A stretch of DNA of 64,000 bases from Deltaproteobacteria bacterium (GCA_013349295.1 DUZW01000010.1:16975-80974), one strand, 5' to 3'. Shown: positions 40,951-49,831, counted from the stretch's first letter. A program made the numbers and translations. Notes: generated by a model not told the origin, from the sequence alone.

Positions 40951-43061
40951 TGCTCCAACCCGAACTCAAAGACCATCCCGGTCTTGGCAAGGTGGACGAG
41001 AATATTCTTGAGCCCTTGCAAGGTATCGACCTGGAAATTTATCTGCCAGGCGGAGGTGCGCGACGGCACACTGGAAAGCAGCTCGATCTCGCTGATCCTC
41101 ATCTCTTCCGGAGCAACGCCCAGCATCATCAGAACACGGTTGCGAGACGGGGCATTCAGAATGAGGATGGTCTGCCTCTTGGGCACCAGCGTTTCCTTGA
41201 GCCGCCAGCGCACCTCCACCACATCCTCCCGCTGGGCATGGAGAGAGGTAATCGTGGTACATTCCTTCTGGTGAATGGAGAGGCCGCGTTCGCTGAGCAG
41301 GCCGTACAGTCCTTTGTCCGTGGGCCCAGGGTTGCAGCAGCGGGAAAACTTGATACACACCGGATCCAGGGTGGCAAGTTCGATACGGTTCAAGCTGCCG
41401 GTGGGAGGCTGAAGGGTTTCCCGGTTGGCATACAGCCGGCTTTTGATCTCGTGGATCAATTCACGCAGGCGAAATCTGCCCTCGCCCAGACCAAGAAAGA
41501 GATCCGGCAGTTCTCTTGCTCCGAGAGTTGCCATGATATTTTCCATGCCCGGTTTTTCCAGAATATCAGAAGGCAACCCATAACGCTTAAGCTCTTGCAG
41601 GAGGATGCTCTGGCCGATCATGCCGCTCAGAGCCTCTCGCCGCTGGCGGAACAGCTTGGCGAGTTCCGCCCGGGCTCTGGGGGTCTGACAGAGCTGCTGG
41701 ATTTCCGGCTCGAAACGCACCGGATCCTTCTGACAGATGATCTCCACCTGATCGCCGTCTTCAAGAAGGGAGTCGGGCTCCACCTGACGCTTGCCTATCT
41801 TGGCTTTGATGCAGCGCTTGCCCACATCCGTGTGGACCTTGAAGGCAAAATCCAGCACGATACTGTGAACGGGCAATTCAACGGGGTCGCCCTTTGGGGT
41901 ATAGGTATAGATAGCTTTCTTGCTGCTGACCGCAATCATCTCCCGGTAGGAGAGATCCTCATCCGTCCCCAGGATATCCAGCATCTCCCGCAATTCCACT
42001 TCAAAACCGGTGGGCACCTTCTTGTGGACAAACCACTCCTGCACCAAGCCGGTGCGGGAGGAATTTATCATCTCGGCGGTGCGGATCTTGAACAGATAGT
42101 TGGCCCCCTTGATATTGGCTCGGGTATGCAGACTCTGATAACCGGTGGCCTTGGGGTTGGCGATAAAGTCCCGGATGGTTCTGGGGATGGGTGGATAAGT
42201 CTGGTGAATAACCCCGAGAATCCGGTAGCAGGTCTGGATATCGTTGGTGACGATGATGAATTCCAGGGGGTTGGCGATGGTTCTGTGCAAAAGCTTGTGA
42301 GCCGGATCAAAGTAGGCCCAGAGGCCCTTGGGGTTGAGGCGGATTTCGTGGGTGATCCACGCCTCCTTCATCCGCGCCTCAAGGGTGCGCTTGATGGCCA
42401 GCACCTCTTCGCTGTTCTGCAACCGTTTGATGGCGGCCTGCACCTTCTGGCTCTGCCGCGGAAATTTGTACATCAAGGCCAGGGTGTACAACTCGCGCTT
42501 GATACTGTTCAAGCCCATGACCTTGGCCAAGGGCGCATAAATATCCAAGGTTTCATCGGCAATTTTCTGCCGCTTATCCTTGGGCATGGAGCCCATGGTC
42601 CGCAGGTTGTGCAGCCGGTCGGCCAGCTTGACCAACAAAACTTCAAGGTGAGCTGCGGCGCCTGAGAAAAGCTTGCGATGAACCAACTTGTAAAAAGTCT
42701 GTTTGTCTCCGGAGAAATTGGCGATCTTGGTGCAGGCATCGACAATGGTCTCGATGTTCTTGCCGAAAATCTCGCCGATCACCTCGCTGGTCACCTCGGG
42801 GACGTCCTCCACCGTGTCGTGGAGCACGGCGGCGGCGAGCAACTCCGGATCACGGATATCCAGCTCCTCCACCAGAATTTTTGCCACCTGAAGGGGATGG
42901 CTGACATAGGCCTCGCCGGACTTGCGCCGCTGGTCCTGATGGGCGGAAACGGCAAAGGAGAGCGCCTCCCAGAAGACCTTGGCCGGACCTTCCTGCCCAC
43001 CGAGAAGCTCTTCCATGCGCTCGCAATAGGCGGCTATGTTAAATTTTCTGGATGATGCCAT
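40947..43061 (-). CDS. Bifunctional (p)ppGpp synthetase/hydrolase (RelA/SpoT)
   Basis: This stringent-response enzyme makes and degrades (p)ppGpp. The 704-residue product contains the HD hydrolase (YVSHPLQVAKIL, AVLHDTVEDVPEV), the synthetase domain (LVKLADRLHNLRTM shared region, then YRILGVIHQTYPPIP and GYQSLHT), a TGS domain (YTYTPKGDPVELPVHS), and a C-terminal zinc-finger/ACT region with KFSRCCNPGPTDKGL and a final ACT-like block. The HDxxED motif suggests active hydrolase, so a SpoT/Rel-type bifunctional enzyme is likely. The TAA stop is made by the arm of a palindromic repeat element (CAG-TAA-ACT). The start at 43061 lacks a strong ribosome site. Confidence 0.95.
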   Translation of the reverse strand: MASSRKFNIAAYCERMEELLGGQEGPAKVFWEALSFAVSAHQDQRRKSGEAYVSHPLQVAKILVEELDIRDPELLAAAVLHDTVEDVPEVTSEVIGEIFGKNIETIVDACTKIANFSGDKQTFYKLVHRKLFSGAAAHLEVLLVKLADRLHNLRTMGSMPKDKRQKIADETLDIYAPLAKVMGLNSIKRELYTLALMYKFPRQSQKVQAAIKRLQNSEEVLAIKRTLEARMKEAWITHEIRLNPKGLWAYFDPAHKLLHRTIANPLEFIIVTNDIQTCYRILGVIHQTYPPIPRTIRDFIANPKATGYQSLHTRANIKGANYLFKIRTAEMINSSRTGLVQEWFVHKKVPTGFEVELREMLDILGTDEDLSYREMIAVSSKKAIYTYTPKGDPVELPVHSIVLDFAFKVHTDVGKRCIKAKIGKRQVEPDSLLEDGDQVEIICQKDPVRFEPEIQQLCQTPRARAELAKLFRQRREALSGMIGQSILLQELKRYGLPSDILEKPGMENIMATLGARELPDLFLGLGEGRFRLRELIHEIKSRLYANRETLQPPTGSLNRIELATLDPVCIKFSRCCNPGPTDKGLYGLLSERGLSIHQKECTTITSLHAQREDVVEVRWRLKETLVPKRQTILILNAPSRNRVLMMLGVAPEEMRISEIELLSSVPSRTSAWQINFQVDTLQGLKNILVHLAKTGMVFEFGLEQ

Positions 43062-43147
43062 AGATAGTCACTGTCTTTCTTAGCCGGTCATGGGTAATAT
43101 GGATGATCTGCACCTGTAAATAAGGTACAATTATCGCACCAGGATCT

Positions 43148-43175
43148 TAAGAGCTTGTCCGTAATCAAGCTCTTA
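43148..43175. other. Perfect 10-bp stem-loop between relA and rnr
   Basis: TAAGAGCTTG (43148-43157) and its exact complement (43166-43175) flank an 8-base loop. It lies 87 bases upstream of relA and upstream of the rnr leader element, in the 312-base gap 43062-43373 that otherwise holds a degenerate repeat copy. No T run follows on either strand, so an operator or attenuator is as likely as a terminator. Confidence 0.5.
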
Positions 43176-43237
43176 GTAAGGGTATTTCGTTCTCAGCCCT
43201 TGTGCAATGATTTTCCATTTCTTTAACTAAAGAAAAC

Positions 43238-43352
43238 GTAACTCTTCAGCAGCACCAAGGATACGCGTACCGATCAGCGGCGGTAGTTCCGACAGACAAA
43301 AAGTCCTGCTGACTGTGCTATAGTATTGCACATAGGTAAGCCGATGACAAAA
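43238..43352. repeat. Degenerate, interrupted copy of the palindrome-ended element
   Basis: The left arm GTAACTCTTCAGCAGCACC (43238) matches the family. About 40 unrelated bases follow, then GTGCTATAGTATTGCACAT and AAGCCGATGACAAA match the family's middle and right part. The right arm is lost. The copy ends about 20 bases before the RNase R start and so lies in its leader. Confidence 0.6.
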
Positions 43353-43373
43353 TAGCCGGGGAGAAGCAAGCCT

Positions 43374-45704
43374 GTGACACATAAAAAGAGGATTTCCCAC
43401 AGCAAACACGGTCGGCCTGGGAAACGACAACGCGAGGGCGGCGGCAGGGTGGTGCGCCAACACCAGGAAGCGCGGTTTGAAAGCGAGATTCTGGGCAAGC
43501 TCTACACTGCGGAGATGCCACTTTCAGCACAGGATCTTTTTAAGACTCTTGGGCTGACCAAGAGCCACCGACAGGAGGTGCTGGGGGTGCTTGATGATCT
43601 CTGTCGGCGCAAGGTTCTTTCCTGCCGCAAGGATACCTTTGCCTTGCGCAAGAGCGTAGAGCTGTTTGCCGGCCCGATCAGCGTGACCACCAAAGGCTAT
43701 GGCTTTGTCGCCCCCACCGAGGCCCCGGCCGAACTGGAGATCGACCAGGACGTCTTTATCCCCCCCGGCATGCTGGGCGGCGCGGCCCACAGCGACAAGG
43801 TGCTGGTCCAATTGATGAGCCGCCGCCAAGGCCGTTACGAGGGGCGGGTGGTCGCGGTCCTGACGCGGGCCACCAACCGACTGGTCGGGGTCTACATGGC
43901 CGGAGGCAATACCGGGCTGGTAACCCCGGAGGACACTCGCTTTCCCTACAATCTGATTATCCGCAAGGAGGACAGCCGTGGGGCCAAAAACGGCGACGCG
44001 GTTTTGGCCGAGGTCACCTCCTTTGCCGCCGGACAGCGCAATCTTGACGGCATCATCCTCGAGGTACTGGGCAATCCCAAGGATATCCAGGTGCAGACCG
44101 AAATGGTCATCCGCAAATTCGACCTGCCCCATGTCTTTACTCAGGAAGTGACCGGACAGGTGGAATCCCTGGACCCGGAGGTAAAAATGTCCGCCTCCCG
44201 CACAGACCTGCGGAATGTGGTCCATGTGACCATCGACGGGGAAACAGCCCGCGATTTTGATGACGCCGTAGCCATCGAACCCCTGAAGAACGGCTATCGG
44301 CTCTATGTCTCCATCGCCGATGTCAGCCATTATGTACGACCGCAAACCCCGGTGGATATGGAGGCCTACCAGCGCGGCACCAGCGTCTATTTCCCCACCC
44401 GGGTCATCCCCATGCTGCCGGAGCGGCTCTCCAACAACCTCTGCAGCCTGGTGCCCGACGAGGACCGCTACACCTTCACCGCCATGCTTGATTTTGACGA
44501 GCACGGCAAGCGGCTGGGCAAGCGCTTCATGAAGAGCATCATTCGCAGCAAGTATCGCCTCACCTACACCATAGTCAAACAGATCCTGGTGGACAAGGAT
44601 GAAACGGTGCGCAGCCGGTACGCCGACATGGTGGAGGATCTCGAACGCATGGGCCGGCTGGCCCTGAGCCTGGAAAAACGCCGAACCAAGCGGGGGAGCA
44701 TCGGCTTTGAGCTCCCGGAGCCCTTGGTGGTGCTGGGCGAGGACAACACCGTGCAGACCATCAAACGAAGCGAGCGCAATCAGGCCCACAAACTTATTGA
44801 GGAATTTATGCTCGCCGCCAACGAGGCGGTGGCCGAGGCTCTGGACCAGGGCAAGATCGACTCCCTCTACCGGATCCACGAACCGCCCGACCAGCTCAAG
44901 GTGGCGGAGTTCACCGAGTTTGCCCAGAGCATGGGGCTTAATGTCGACGACGGCGGCGGCTCTCCCCAGTGGTTCGGCAAAGTGCTGGCCATGGCGGCGG
45001 GCACCCCCCAGGAATACATCATCAGCAATCTTCTGCTGCGCACCATGCAGCAGGCCCGCTACTCCCCTCACAATCTCGGCCATTTCGGCCTGGCCGCCAC
45101 CCACTACACCCATTTCACCTCCCCCATCCGGAGGTACCCTGACCTCATGGTCCACCGGGCCTTGGCTGCAAGCTTACAAAAGAAGGGGGCTCCAAAAACC
45201 GGCCCCGAGGCGGTCTCCACCGAAGAGTCGGGAGGATTTCTTTCCAAACGGGAGCGGGTAGCGGTGGAGGCCGACCGGGAGATGGTGGAACGGCTTCAGG
45301 TCCATTTCATGGCCGATAAGATCGACGAAACCTTTGAGGCCATTATCTCCGGAGTCACCGCCTTCGGTTTGTTCGTCGAACTGACCGAGATCTTTGTCAA
45401 CGGCGCCGTACCCATCACCGAGATGCGTGATGATTATTACCAACTGGAAGAGGGGCGCCACCGGCTCATCGGCCAGAGAACCAAGACCGTCTTCCAAATC
45501 GGCGACCTGGTACGGGTGCGGTTGACCAGCGTGGAGATCCCCAGGCGGCGGATCAATTTCACTGTGGAAGAAAAGCTAGCCCGCGCCACGGATCTTGTCC
45601 AATCTGCCCCTCGCAAACGCAAAGCAACTGCGGCTCAAGGCGAGGCCAAACCCCGCAAAAAAACCGGTGCCCAGCCAAGAAAACGTCCCGTGAAAGACAA
45701 ATGA
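43374..45704 (+). CDS. rnr: Ribonuclease R
   Basis: RNase R is a processive 3'-5' exoribonuclease that degrades structured RNA. The 776-residue product has a winged-helix-like N-terminus, cold-shock/OB domains (GPISVTTKGYGFVAP), the RNB catalytic domain with TARDFDDAVAIE (the metal-binding aspartates), YVSIADVSHYVRP and HFTSPIRRYPDLMVHR, and a C-terminal S1 domain (FEAIISGVTAFGLFVEL) followed by a lysine-rich tail (PRKRKATAAQGEAKPRKKTG). Start is GTG 43374 with GGGGAGA about nine bases upstream. Its stop overlaps the trmJ start (ATGA), so the two are co-translated. A degenerate repeat element forms part of its leader. Confidence 0.97.
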   Translation: MTHKKRISHSKHGRPGKRQREGGGRVVRQHQEARFESEILGKLYTAEMPLSAQDLFKTLGLTKSHRQEVLGVLDDLCRRKVLSCRKDTFALRKSVELFAGPISVTTKGYGFVAPTEAPAELEIDQDVFIPPGMLGGAAHSDKVLVQLMSRRQGRYEGRVVAVLTRATNRLVGVYMAGGNTGLVTPEDTRFPYNLIIRKEDSRGAKNGDAVLAEVTSFAAGQRNLDGIILEVLGNPKDIQVQTEMVIRKFDLPHVFTQEVTGQVESLDPEVKMSASRTDLRNVVHVTIDGETARDFDDAVAIEPLKNGYRLYVSIADVSHYVRPQTPVDMEAYQRGTSVYFPTRVIPMLPERLSNNLCSLVPDEDRYTFTAMLDFDEHGKRLGKRFMKSIIRSKYRLTYTIVKQILVDKDETVRSRYADMVEDLERMGRLALSLEKRRTKRGSIGFELPEPLVVLGEDNTVQTIKRSERNQAHKLIEEFMLAANEAVAEALDQGKIDSLYRIHEPPDQLKVAEFTEFAQSMGLNVDDGGGSPQWFGKVLAMAAGTPQEYIISNLLLRTMQQARYSPHNLGHFGLAATHYTHFTSPIRRYPDLMVHRALAASLQKKGAPKTGPEAVSTEESGGFLSKRERVAVEADREMVERLQVHFMADKIDETFEAIISGVTAFGLFVELTEIFVNGAVPITEMRDDYYQLEEGRHRLIGQRTKTVFQIGDLVRVRLTSVEIPRRRINFTVEEKLARATDLVQSAPRKRKATAAQGEAKPRKKTGAQPRKRPVKDK

Positions 45705-46477
45705 GCGAGGCAATTCAAGATACAGTACGGGAGCTGATGGCTCACGCGGCCATAGTACTGGTCTCTCCCAAGTTTGCCGAAAACATCGGCTCTGCAGCAA
45801 GAACCGCGGCAAACATGGGGATTGGCCAACTCATCCTCGTCTGCCGGGAAATACCCGACCGCGAAAGGATGCTCAAGCTCGCCACCGCCAAGGCGGCCCA
45901 CCTCATCGATAATCTGGAACTCCATGAAAATCTTGGCGACGCCCTGGCCCCCTTCGGCTGGGTGCTGGGCACCTCCGCCCGACAGGGCAAAAAGCGGACC
46001 ACCGTCAACAGCCCCAGACAACTGATGAGCGAGGTCCTGCCCCAGCTCAAAAACAACCGGGTCGCCCTGCTCTTCGGCCCGGAAGACCGGGGGTTGGCCA
46101 ACGAAGAACTTCGCTACTGCAACCAGATCACCACCATCCCAACAGTGGATTTCTCCTCCCTCAATCTGGCCCAGGCCGTGGCTATCCTCAGCCACGAACT
46201 CCATTACAGCGTCCTGGAAGCGGCGAGCCGAAACGATTTGCCCAAGGCGGCTCCCAAACAGGGGAACAAGCAGGAACTGGAATCCATGTTTGTTCATGTG
46301 GAAGAGGCGCTCCAGAGCATAGGTTTTTTAAAAACCGAGGATGATGATTACTGGATGAAGAGCATCCGCCAATTTCTGGGACGGATCGGACTGAAGTCGA
46401 AGGAAATCAAGATCATTCGGGGCGTGTGTCGGCAGATGCTCTGGCACGATGGCCAACGCCGCCAGGAGCGGTCTTAG
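45701..46477 (+). CDS. trmJ: tRNA/rRNA methyltransferase, TrmH family (TrmJ type)
   Basis: TrmJ-type enzymes methylate the ribose of tRNA position 32. The 258-residue product shows the SPOUT motifs AIVLVSPKFAENIGSAARTAANMG (motif 1), VALLFGPEDRGLANEEL (motif 2) and FSSLNLAQAVAILSHELHYSVL (motif 3), which form the trefoil knot that binds SAM. The C-terminal 60 residues (ESMFVHVEEALQSIGF) are the TrmJ-type extension. The start overlaps the RNase R stop by four bases, a coupling seen often between RNA-processing genes. TrmJ is preferred over TrmL because of the C-terminal extension. Confidence 0.92.
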   Translation: MSEAIQDTVRELMAHAAIVLVSPKFAENIGSAARTAANMGIGQLILVCREIPDRERMLKLATAKAAHLIDNLELHENLGDALAPFGWVLGTSARQGKKRTTVNSPRQLMSEVLPQLKNNRVALLFGPEDRGLANEELRYCNQITTIPTVDFSSLNLAQAVAILSHELHYSVLEAASRNDLPKAAPKQGNKQELESMFVHVEEALQSIGFLKTEDDDYWMKSIRQFLGRIGLKSKEIKIIRGVCRQMLWHDGQRRQERS

Positions 46478-46541
46478 CAGTGGACTTTCCGCCCGAACAA
46501 AAGAAATAACGCTACGGTTTACCTGTTCACCCACAAGACTT

Positions 46542-46826
46542 TTATTTTACGTCGAGGAAGACACCCGATTCACCCTTCCGTGAGCACTGGGCTTTTACGT
46601 AGCTGTCGGACTGCCTTACGATCTCTTCTATGTCGGAAATACATACTACCTCTTCCGTAACGGTTCCCAGCACAGGGCACATCCCAGCAACGGGCCATGG
46701 GTTGTCGTATCTCAATGGAACGGCTTCGATATTATCGCGATAATGAATACGGTGTTTGCGGGCGGAATGAAGAAGAACACAAAACGCACAAGAATGAGAA
46801 ACACCACTGAACCACGGGATGCCCAT
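46542..46826 (-). CDS. Hypothetical protein (uncertain)
   Basis: Between trmJ and the CorA gene (a 486-base gap) a 94-codon frame on the minus strand encodes NIEAVPLRYDNPWPVAGMCPVLGTVTEEVVCISDIEEIVRQSD in its second half, which has the composition of a real protein. The N-terminal part is odd (FCVLLHSARKHRIHY) and no ribosome site is seen before ATG 46826, so this may be the remnant of a longer gene. Function unknown. The rest of the gap shows only a fragment of the repeat element. Confidence 0.35.
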   Translation of the reverse strand: MGIPWFSGVSHSCAFCVLLHSARKHRIHYRDNIEAVPLRYDNPWPVAGMCPVLGTVTEEVVCISDIEEIVRQSDSYVKAQCSRKGESGVFLDVK

Positions 46827-46848
46827 CTTGAACCGCGAAATTAAGAAG

Positions 46849-46878
46849 CTAACCGCTCAGCGGTGTCAGAGATGCACG
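46849..46878. repeat. Possible left-end fragment of the palindrome-ended element
   Basis: CTAACCGCTCAGCGGTGTCAG followed by AGATGCACG matches the left arm and CAGATG region of the family at about two thirds of positions. Interior and right arm are absent. Confidence 0.35.
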
Positions 46879-46963
46879 CCCATCGCCGGGAAAAGTATCG
46901 GCAAAAAGGGATATCACATGCGCAGGTCGGTGGCAAAACGGTTTGCTGATGCAGGAAAACAAC

Positions 46964-47920
46964 TTAAAACATGCGTTTTTTCCAGAGGATAAATCCAGCG
47001 ACTCCGGTAAGCGACATCGAGAGACACAGGACTACCCAGAAACCAAGCCGCTGATCCGGAAAAGGCACCCCGACATTCATGCCCCAGAAACTGGAAATCA
47101 TGGTCGGGATGGAGATAAGGATGGTGATGGAGGCGAGCAGCTTCATCACCTGATTCAGATTATTGGAGATAACCGAGGTAAAAGCGTCCATCATACCGCT
47201 CAGGATGTCGGAATACATCTGGACCATCTCCAAGGCCTGACGGTTTTCAATAATGGCATCTTCGAGGATGTCCTCATCCTCTTCGTACTGTGGCAGAAGA
47301 TGCTGCAGAGCGCTGTTTTTCCTGAGGCGCAACAGGCGCTCCAAAACCAGCCCGTTGGCGCGCAAAGCCACGGTAAAATAGGTGAGCCCTTTTTCCATGT
47401 CGAGCAGCTGGAACACCTCAGCATTGTTCATCGATTTTCGCAAATGACGCTCAATTTCATCGGTCTGGCGATTAATCTGATGGATGAAGCGCAGATAAAC
47501 CTTGGCGGTCTTGTAGAGAATCTGGAAGAGAAAACGGGTACGCTTGCCGGTGTTGTAATAGGCTGGAGCTCCAGGGCCGACAATGTTTCCAGGCAGGATT
47601 TCGGTTTCTTCCAGCGAGACGGTAATGACCTGATCCGGGGTCAGGATAATACCCAGCGGCAGGGTATCGTACATGTCCGGCCCGCGCAGCATCGGGAAAT
47701 TGGTAAGCACCAGCATGCAGTTATCTTCGATTTCAATACGAGAACGTTCTTCCGAGTCCAAGGCGGCCCGGAGCAAATCTTCCGGCACTCCGGTGGCTTG
47801 GGAAACCCTACGAATTTCATCCAGCGTCGGATTGACCATGCGGATCCAGGACCTTGGCACCGGCCCACTGTCAGTGACGATCTGCAGTTGATGGTCAAAG
47901 CGTTTGTACACGGTAAGCAT
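46964..47920 (-). CDS. CorA-family magnesium/divalent cation transporter
   Basis: CorA proteins are pentameric inner-membrane channels for Mg2+ and related cations. The 318-residue product has the cytoplasmic funnel (RMVNPTLDEIRRVSQATGVPEDLL, EDNCMLVLTNFP), a long stalk helix with QINRQTDEIERHLRKSM and ISNNLNQVMKLLASITILISIP, the selectivity motif GMN in SSFWGMNVGVPF, and a second helix ending WKKRMF. AGGAGG lies eight bases before ATG 47920. It is monocistronic; the region upstream (47921-48743) is described separately. Substrate could be Mg2+, Ni2+ or Co2+; the GMN motif does not separate them. Confidence 0.93.
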   Translation of the reverse strand: MLTVYKRFDHQLQIVTDSGPVPRSWIRMVNPTLDEIRRVSQATGVPEDLLRAALDSEERSRIEIEDNCMLVLTNFPMLRGPDMYDTLPLGIILTPDQVITVSLEETEILPGNIVGPGAPAYYNTGKRTRFLFQILYKTAKVYLRFIHQINRQTDEIERHLRKSMNNAEVFQLLDMEKGLTYFTVALRANGLVLERLLRLRKNSALQHLLPQYEEDEDILEDAIIENRQALEMVQMYSDILSGMMDAFTSVISNNLNQVMKLLASITILISIPTMISSFWGMNVGVPFPDQRLGFWVVLCLSMSLTGVAGFILWKKRMF

Positions 47921-48743
47921 GTCTGTATGCCTCCTGTCCGGGGCGGAGTTGGTCCGGCCCGCGCCTCATTATTGAAGACCGCCCAGGGGAAACTCCGGGA
48001 ACATAGCCGTCGTTTGCCTGGGCTGAAGAGAAAAGATCGTGGGAGAAGGTGACAAGAACATACGGAGCACACACCGCCCCGACACAATTCAAACCGACAA
48101 AGCCTCTTTACTTGGTTTTAGAAACCCATGTCAACGGAAAACCGTTCGACCCGAAGAGGCGAGGATACACAGGCCCAAACGTGCCCCGGACAAACTGTTG
48201 CGCAAAAAGAAAATTCATAGTTGTACCTGGTTGTGGCCCAATAATTGACCCGCTGTTTACAATTCAGTCCCGCCATGACCGCATAGTCGAAATCCTGCCC
48301 GCACAGATCATCCTCTTCCTGAAGGCGCGGAGAGCATAGCGGACATTCAGCCGGAAGGTTACTTCCAACACGGAGAAAAACAAACCAATAGCGATTATGG
48401 AATACGCCAGTCAGGAGAGATAAAGCATGGGGAAATGCTTAAAAAAAAGAAACAACCTTTCGGAAACTAATCAGAAACTGATTGTGGAAGCAACGGCGGA
48501 ACGGCATAAGTGCGGAAATATCAACTCGCGGATGCATAAAAAGCGGTTGAAAGCAGCTCTTCCGGGTCAACCCGGGAAACCAGCAGGAGTGTTTTTCCCC
48601 TGCAATTTTACGTCAGGCGCCGGACAAATATGTCACAGGACGACAGCAAAATAATACAGACTGCGGCTGCCTTTCTTTTTCGACCGCCGCTGAAACGGGG
48701 CTAAACGCCCCGTTTCAAAAAACGCAAAAGCCAATCACCTCGT
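47921..48743. other. Gap of 823 bases upstream of corA without a convincing gene
   Basis: The first 100 bases are the GC-rich leader of the minus-strand corA gene. A plus-strand frame 48427-48654 (75 codons, MGKCLKKRNNLSETNQ...) has a good AGGAGA eight bases before its ATG, but its product (many Lys, Arg, Cys, no pattern) looks non-natural, and plus-strand frames at 48039-48339 look random. A 10-bp hairpin sits at 48692. I found no tRNA or named RNA here; an unannotated small RNA cannot be excluded. Confidence 0.4.
48692..48716. terminator. Perfect 10-bp hairpin downstream of the glycine-rich peptide gene
   Basis: GAAACGGGGC pairs exactly with GCCCCGTTTC around a TAAAC loop. It lies 27 bases after the stop of the minus-strand gene at 48744. 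No T run follows on the minus strand, so it may stabilise the mRNA end or terminate only weakly. Confidence 0.5.
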
Positions 48744-48968
48744 TCAGATCCCTGCTACTGCGCCCAACCAACTGGTAACAAGGCCGAGAGGGCCTCCGGC
48801 AGCAATTATACCGGCAACGAGACAACTCACCGACCAAGCGCCAACCAAGCCGGCAGCCATTGCACCAAAGCCCACTGCAGCGCCCCGTATGATACCGGTG
48901 CCGATTACATCTGATGCCACCACGTTGCTTCGTGTTTTGGTCTTGACCATCATCGGTGCTTTTTCCAT
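48744..48968 (-). CDS. Small glycine-rich hydrophobic peptide
   Basis: I do not recognise this 74-residue protein. AGGAGG lies six bases before ATG 48968, one of the best ribosome sites in the window, so it is well translated. After a basic N-terminus (MVKTKTRSNVV) the remaining 55 residues are hydrophobic with many small residues (IGTGIIRGAAVGFGAMAAGL, then SCLVAGIIAAGGPLG), enough for two packed membrane helices. There is one Cys and no obvious leader cleavage site, though the composition resembles bacteriocin-like or membrane-active peptides and small membrane regulators. It has no partner gene nearby; the CorA gene lies 823 bases downstream on the same strand. Confidence 0.75.
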   Translation of the reverse strand: MEKAPMMVKTKTRSNVVASDVIGTGIIRGAAVGFGAMAAGLVGAWSVSCLVAGIIAAGGPLGLVTSWLGAVAGI

Positions 48969-49175
48969 ATCAATCCTCCTGAATAAGTAAGATTATATTC
49001 CCTACTCCCACTATAAAGATTTTCACGACCCGGTCAAGATATTTTTCACATAAAATCAGGCAGTTACATGCAAATCAAAAAAGGAAGGATAGACGCCACT
49101 CTGGAGAGGTAAAAAACTGGAGGCCGCGATCTTCGCGCAATCATGACAAAAACAACTGTCAATACCGGCCGATGA

Positions 49176-49811
49176 TCAAAGGCCCTGCAAAGGGCAACAG
49201 TCACAAAGCGGATTGGATTTTTTACAGTATTCCTTGGCGACACGGACGAGAAGAGCGTGGTACTCGTTGAAGAGCTGGGTATCGGTGGGTAGCTTGCCCA
49301 AGAACAAATCCTGAATTTCCTCATACCCTGCTTCCTCGGCAATGAGGTCATGACGAAGCAGGATGCGATAGGTGTAAGCATCCACCACGAACACAGGCTT
49401 GCCTGCGGCATAAAGGGTGATCGAATCGGCTGTTTCCGGCCCAATCCCTTTGACGGCCAACAGTTTTTCCCGAAGAGTATGCGTGTCCTGACTGAAAAAG
49501 TCCTCCAAACTCCCACTGTCTTCGCGGATCGCGGCGAAAAGGCCCTTGAGACGCTTGGCCTTCTGGTTGTAATATCCTGAAGGCCGAATTTTTTCGGCAA
49601 GAATCTCCGGGGGAAGAGCTTCCAAGGCCGCAAAAGACAGCAAGCCGTCCTGCCTCAAGGCCTCAATGACCATGCTCACATTCCGCCAGCTGGTGTTCTG
49701 GGTCAGAACCGCCCCAAGCATGACCTCAAAAGGGGTTTCACCGGGCCACCAGTGCTGGGGTCCGAAATGATCAAAAAGACGGGTATGGATTTCCTGAATC
49801 CGGTTGGTCAC
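49176..49811 (-). CDS. Endonuclease III-like HhH-GPD DNA glycosylase
   Basis: The 211-residue protein belongs to the base-excision-repair glycosylases: PFEVMLGAVLTQNTSWRNV, the helix-hairpin-helix LLAVKGIGPETADSITLYA, then the catalytic-aspartate region VFVVDAYTYRILLRH, and a C-terminal cysteine cluster (CKKSNPLCDCCPLQGL) for the 4Fe-4S cluster. The Lys of bifunctional EndoIII is replaced around GIGPETAD, so it is more like the 3-methyladenine-type or endonuclease III-related single-function group. It is followed upstream by the small membrane protein gene (21 bases away) on the same strand and could share its transcript. Confidence 0.9.
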   Translation of the reverse strand: MTNRIQEIHTRLFDHFGPQHWWPGETPFEVMLGAVLTQNTSWRNVSMVIEALRQDGLLSFAALEALPPEILAEKIRPSGYYNQKAKRLKGLFAAIREDSGSLEDFFSQDTHTLREKLLAVKGIGPETADSITLYAAGKPVFVVDAYTYRILLRHDLIAEEAGYEEIQDLFLGKLPTDTQLFNEYHALLVRVAKEYCKKSNPLCDCCPLQGL

Positions 49812-49831
49812 GATTGCCGCCCCAAAGACAA

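Noticed and set aside
40932..42665. 577-codon plus-strand frame
   Set aside because: Antisense shadow of relA, starting inside a repeat element.
43524..45155. 543-codon minus-strand frame
   Set aside because: Antisense shadow of RNase R, whose domains and start are certain.
48039..48339. Overlapping plus-strand frames upstream of corA
   Set aside because: No ribosome site and random-looking composition.
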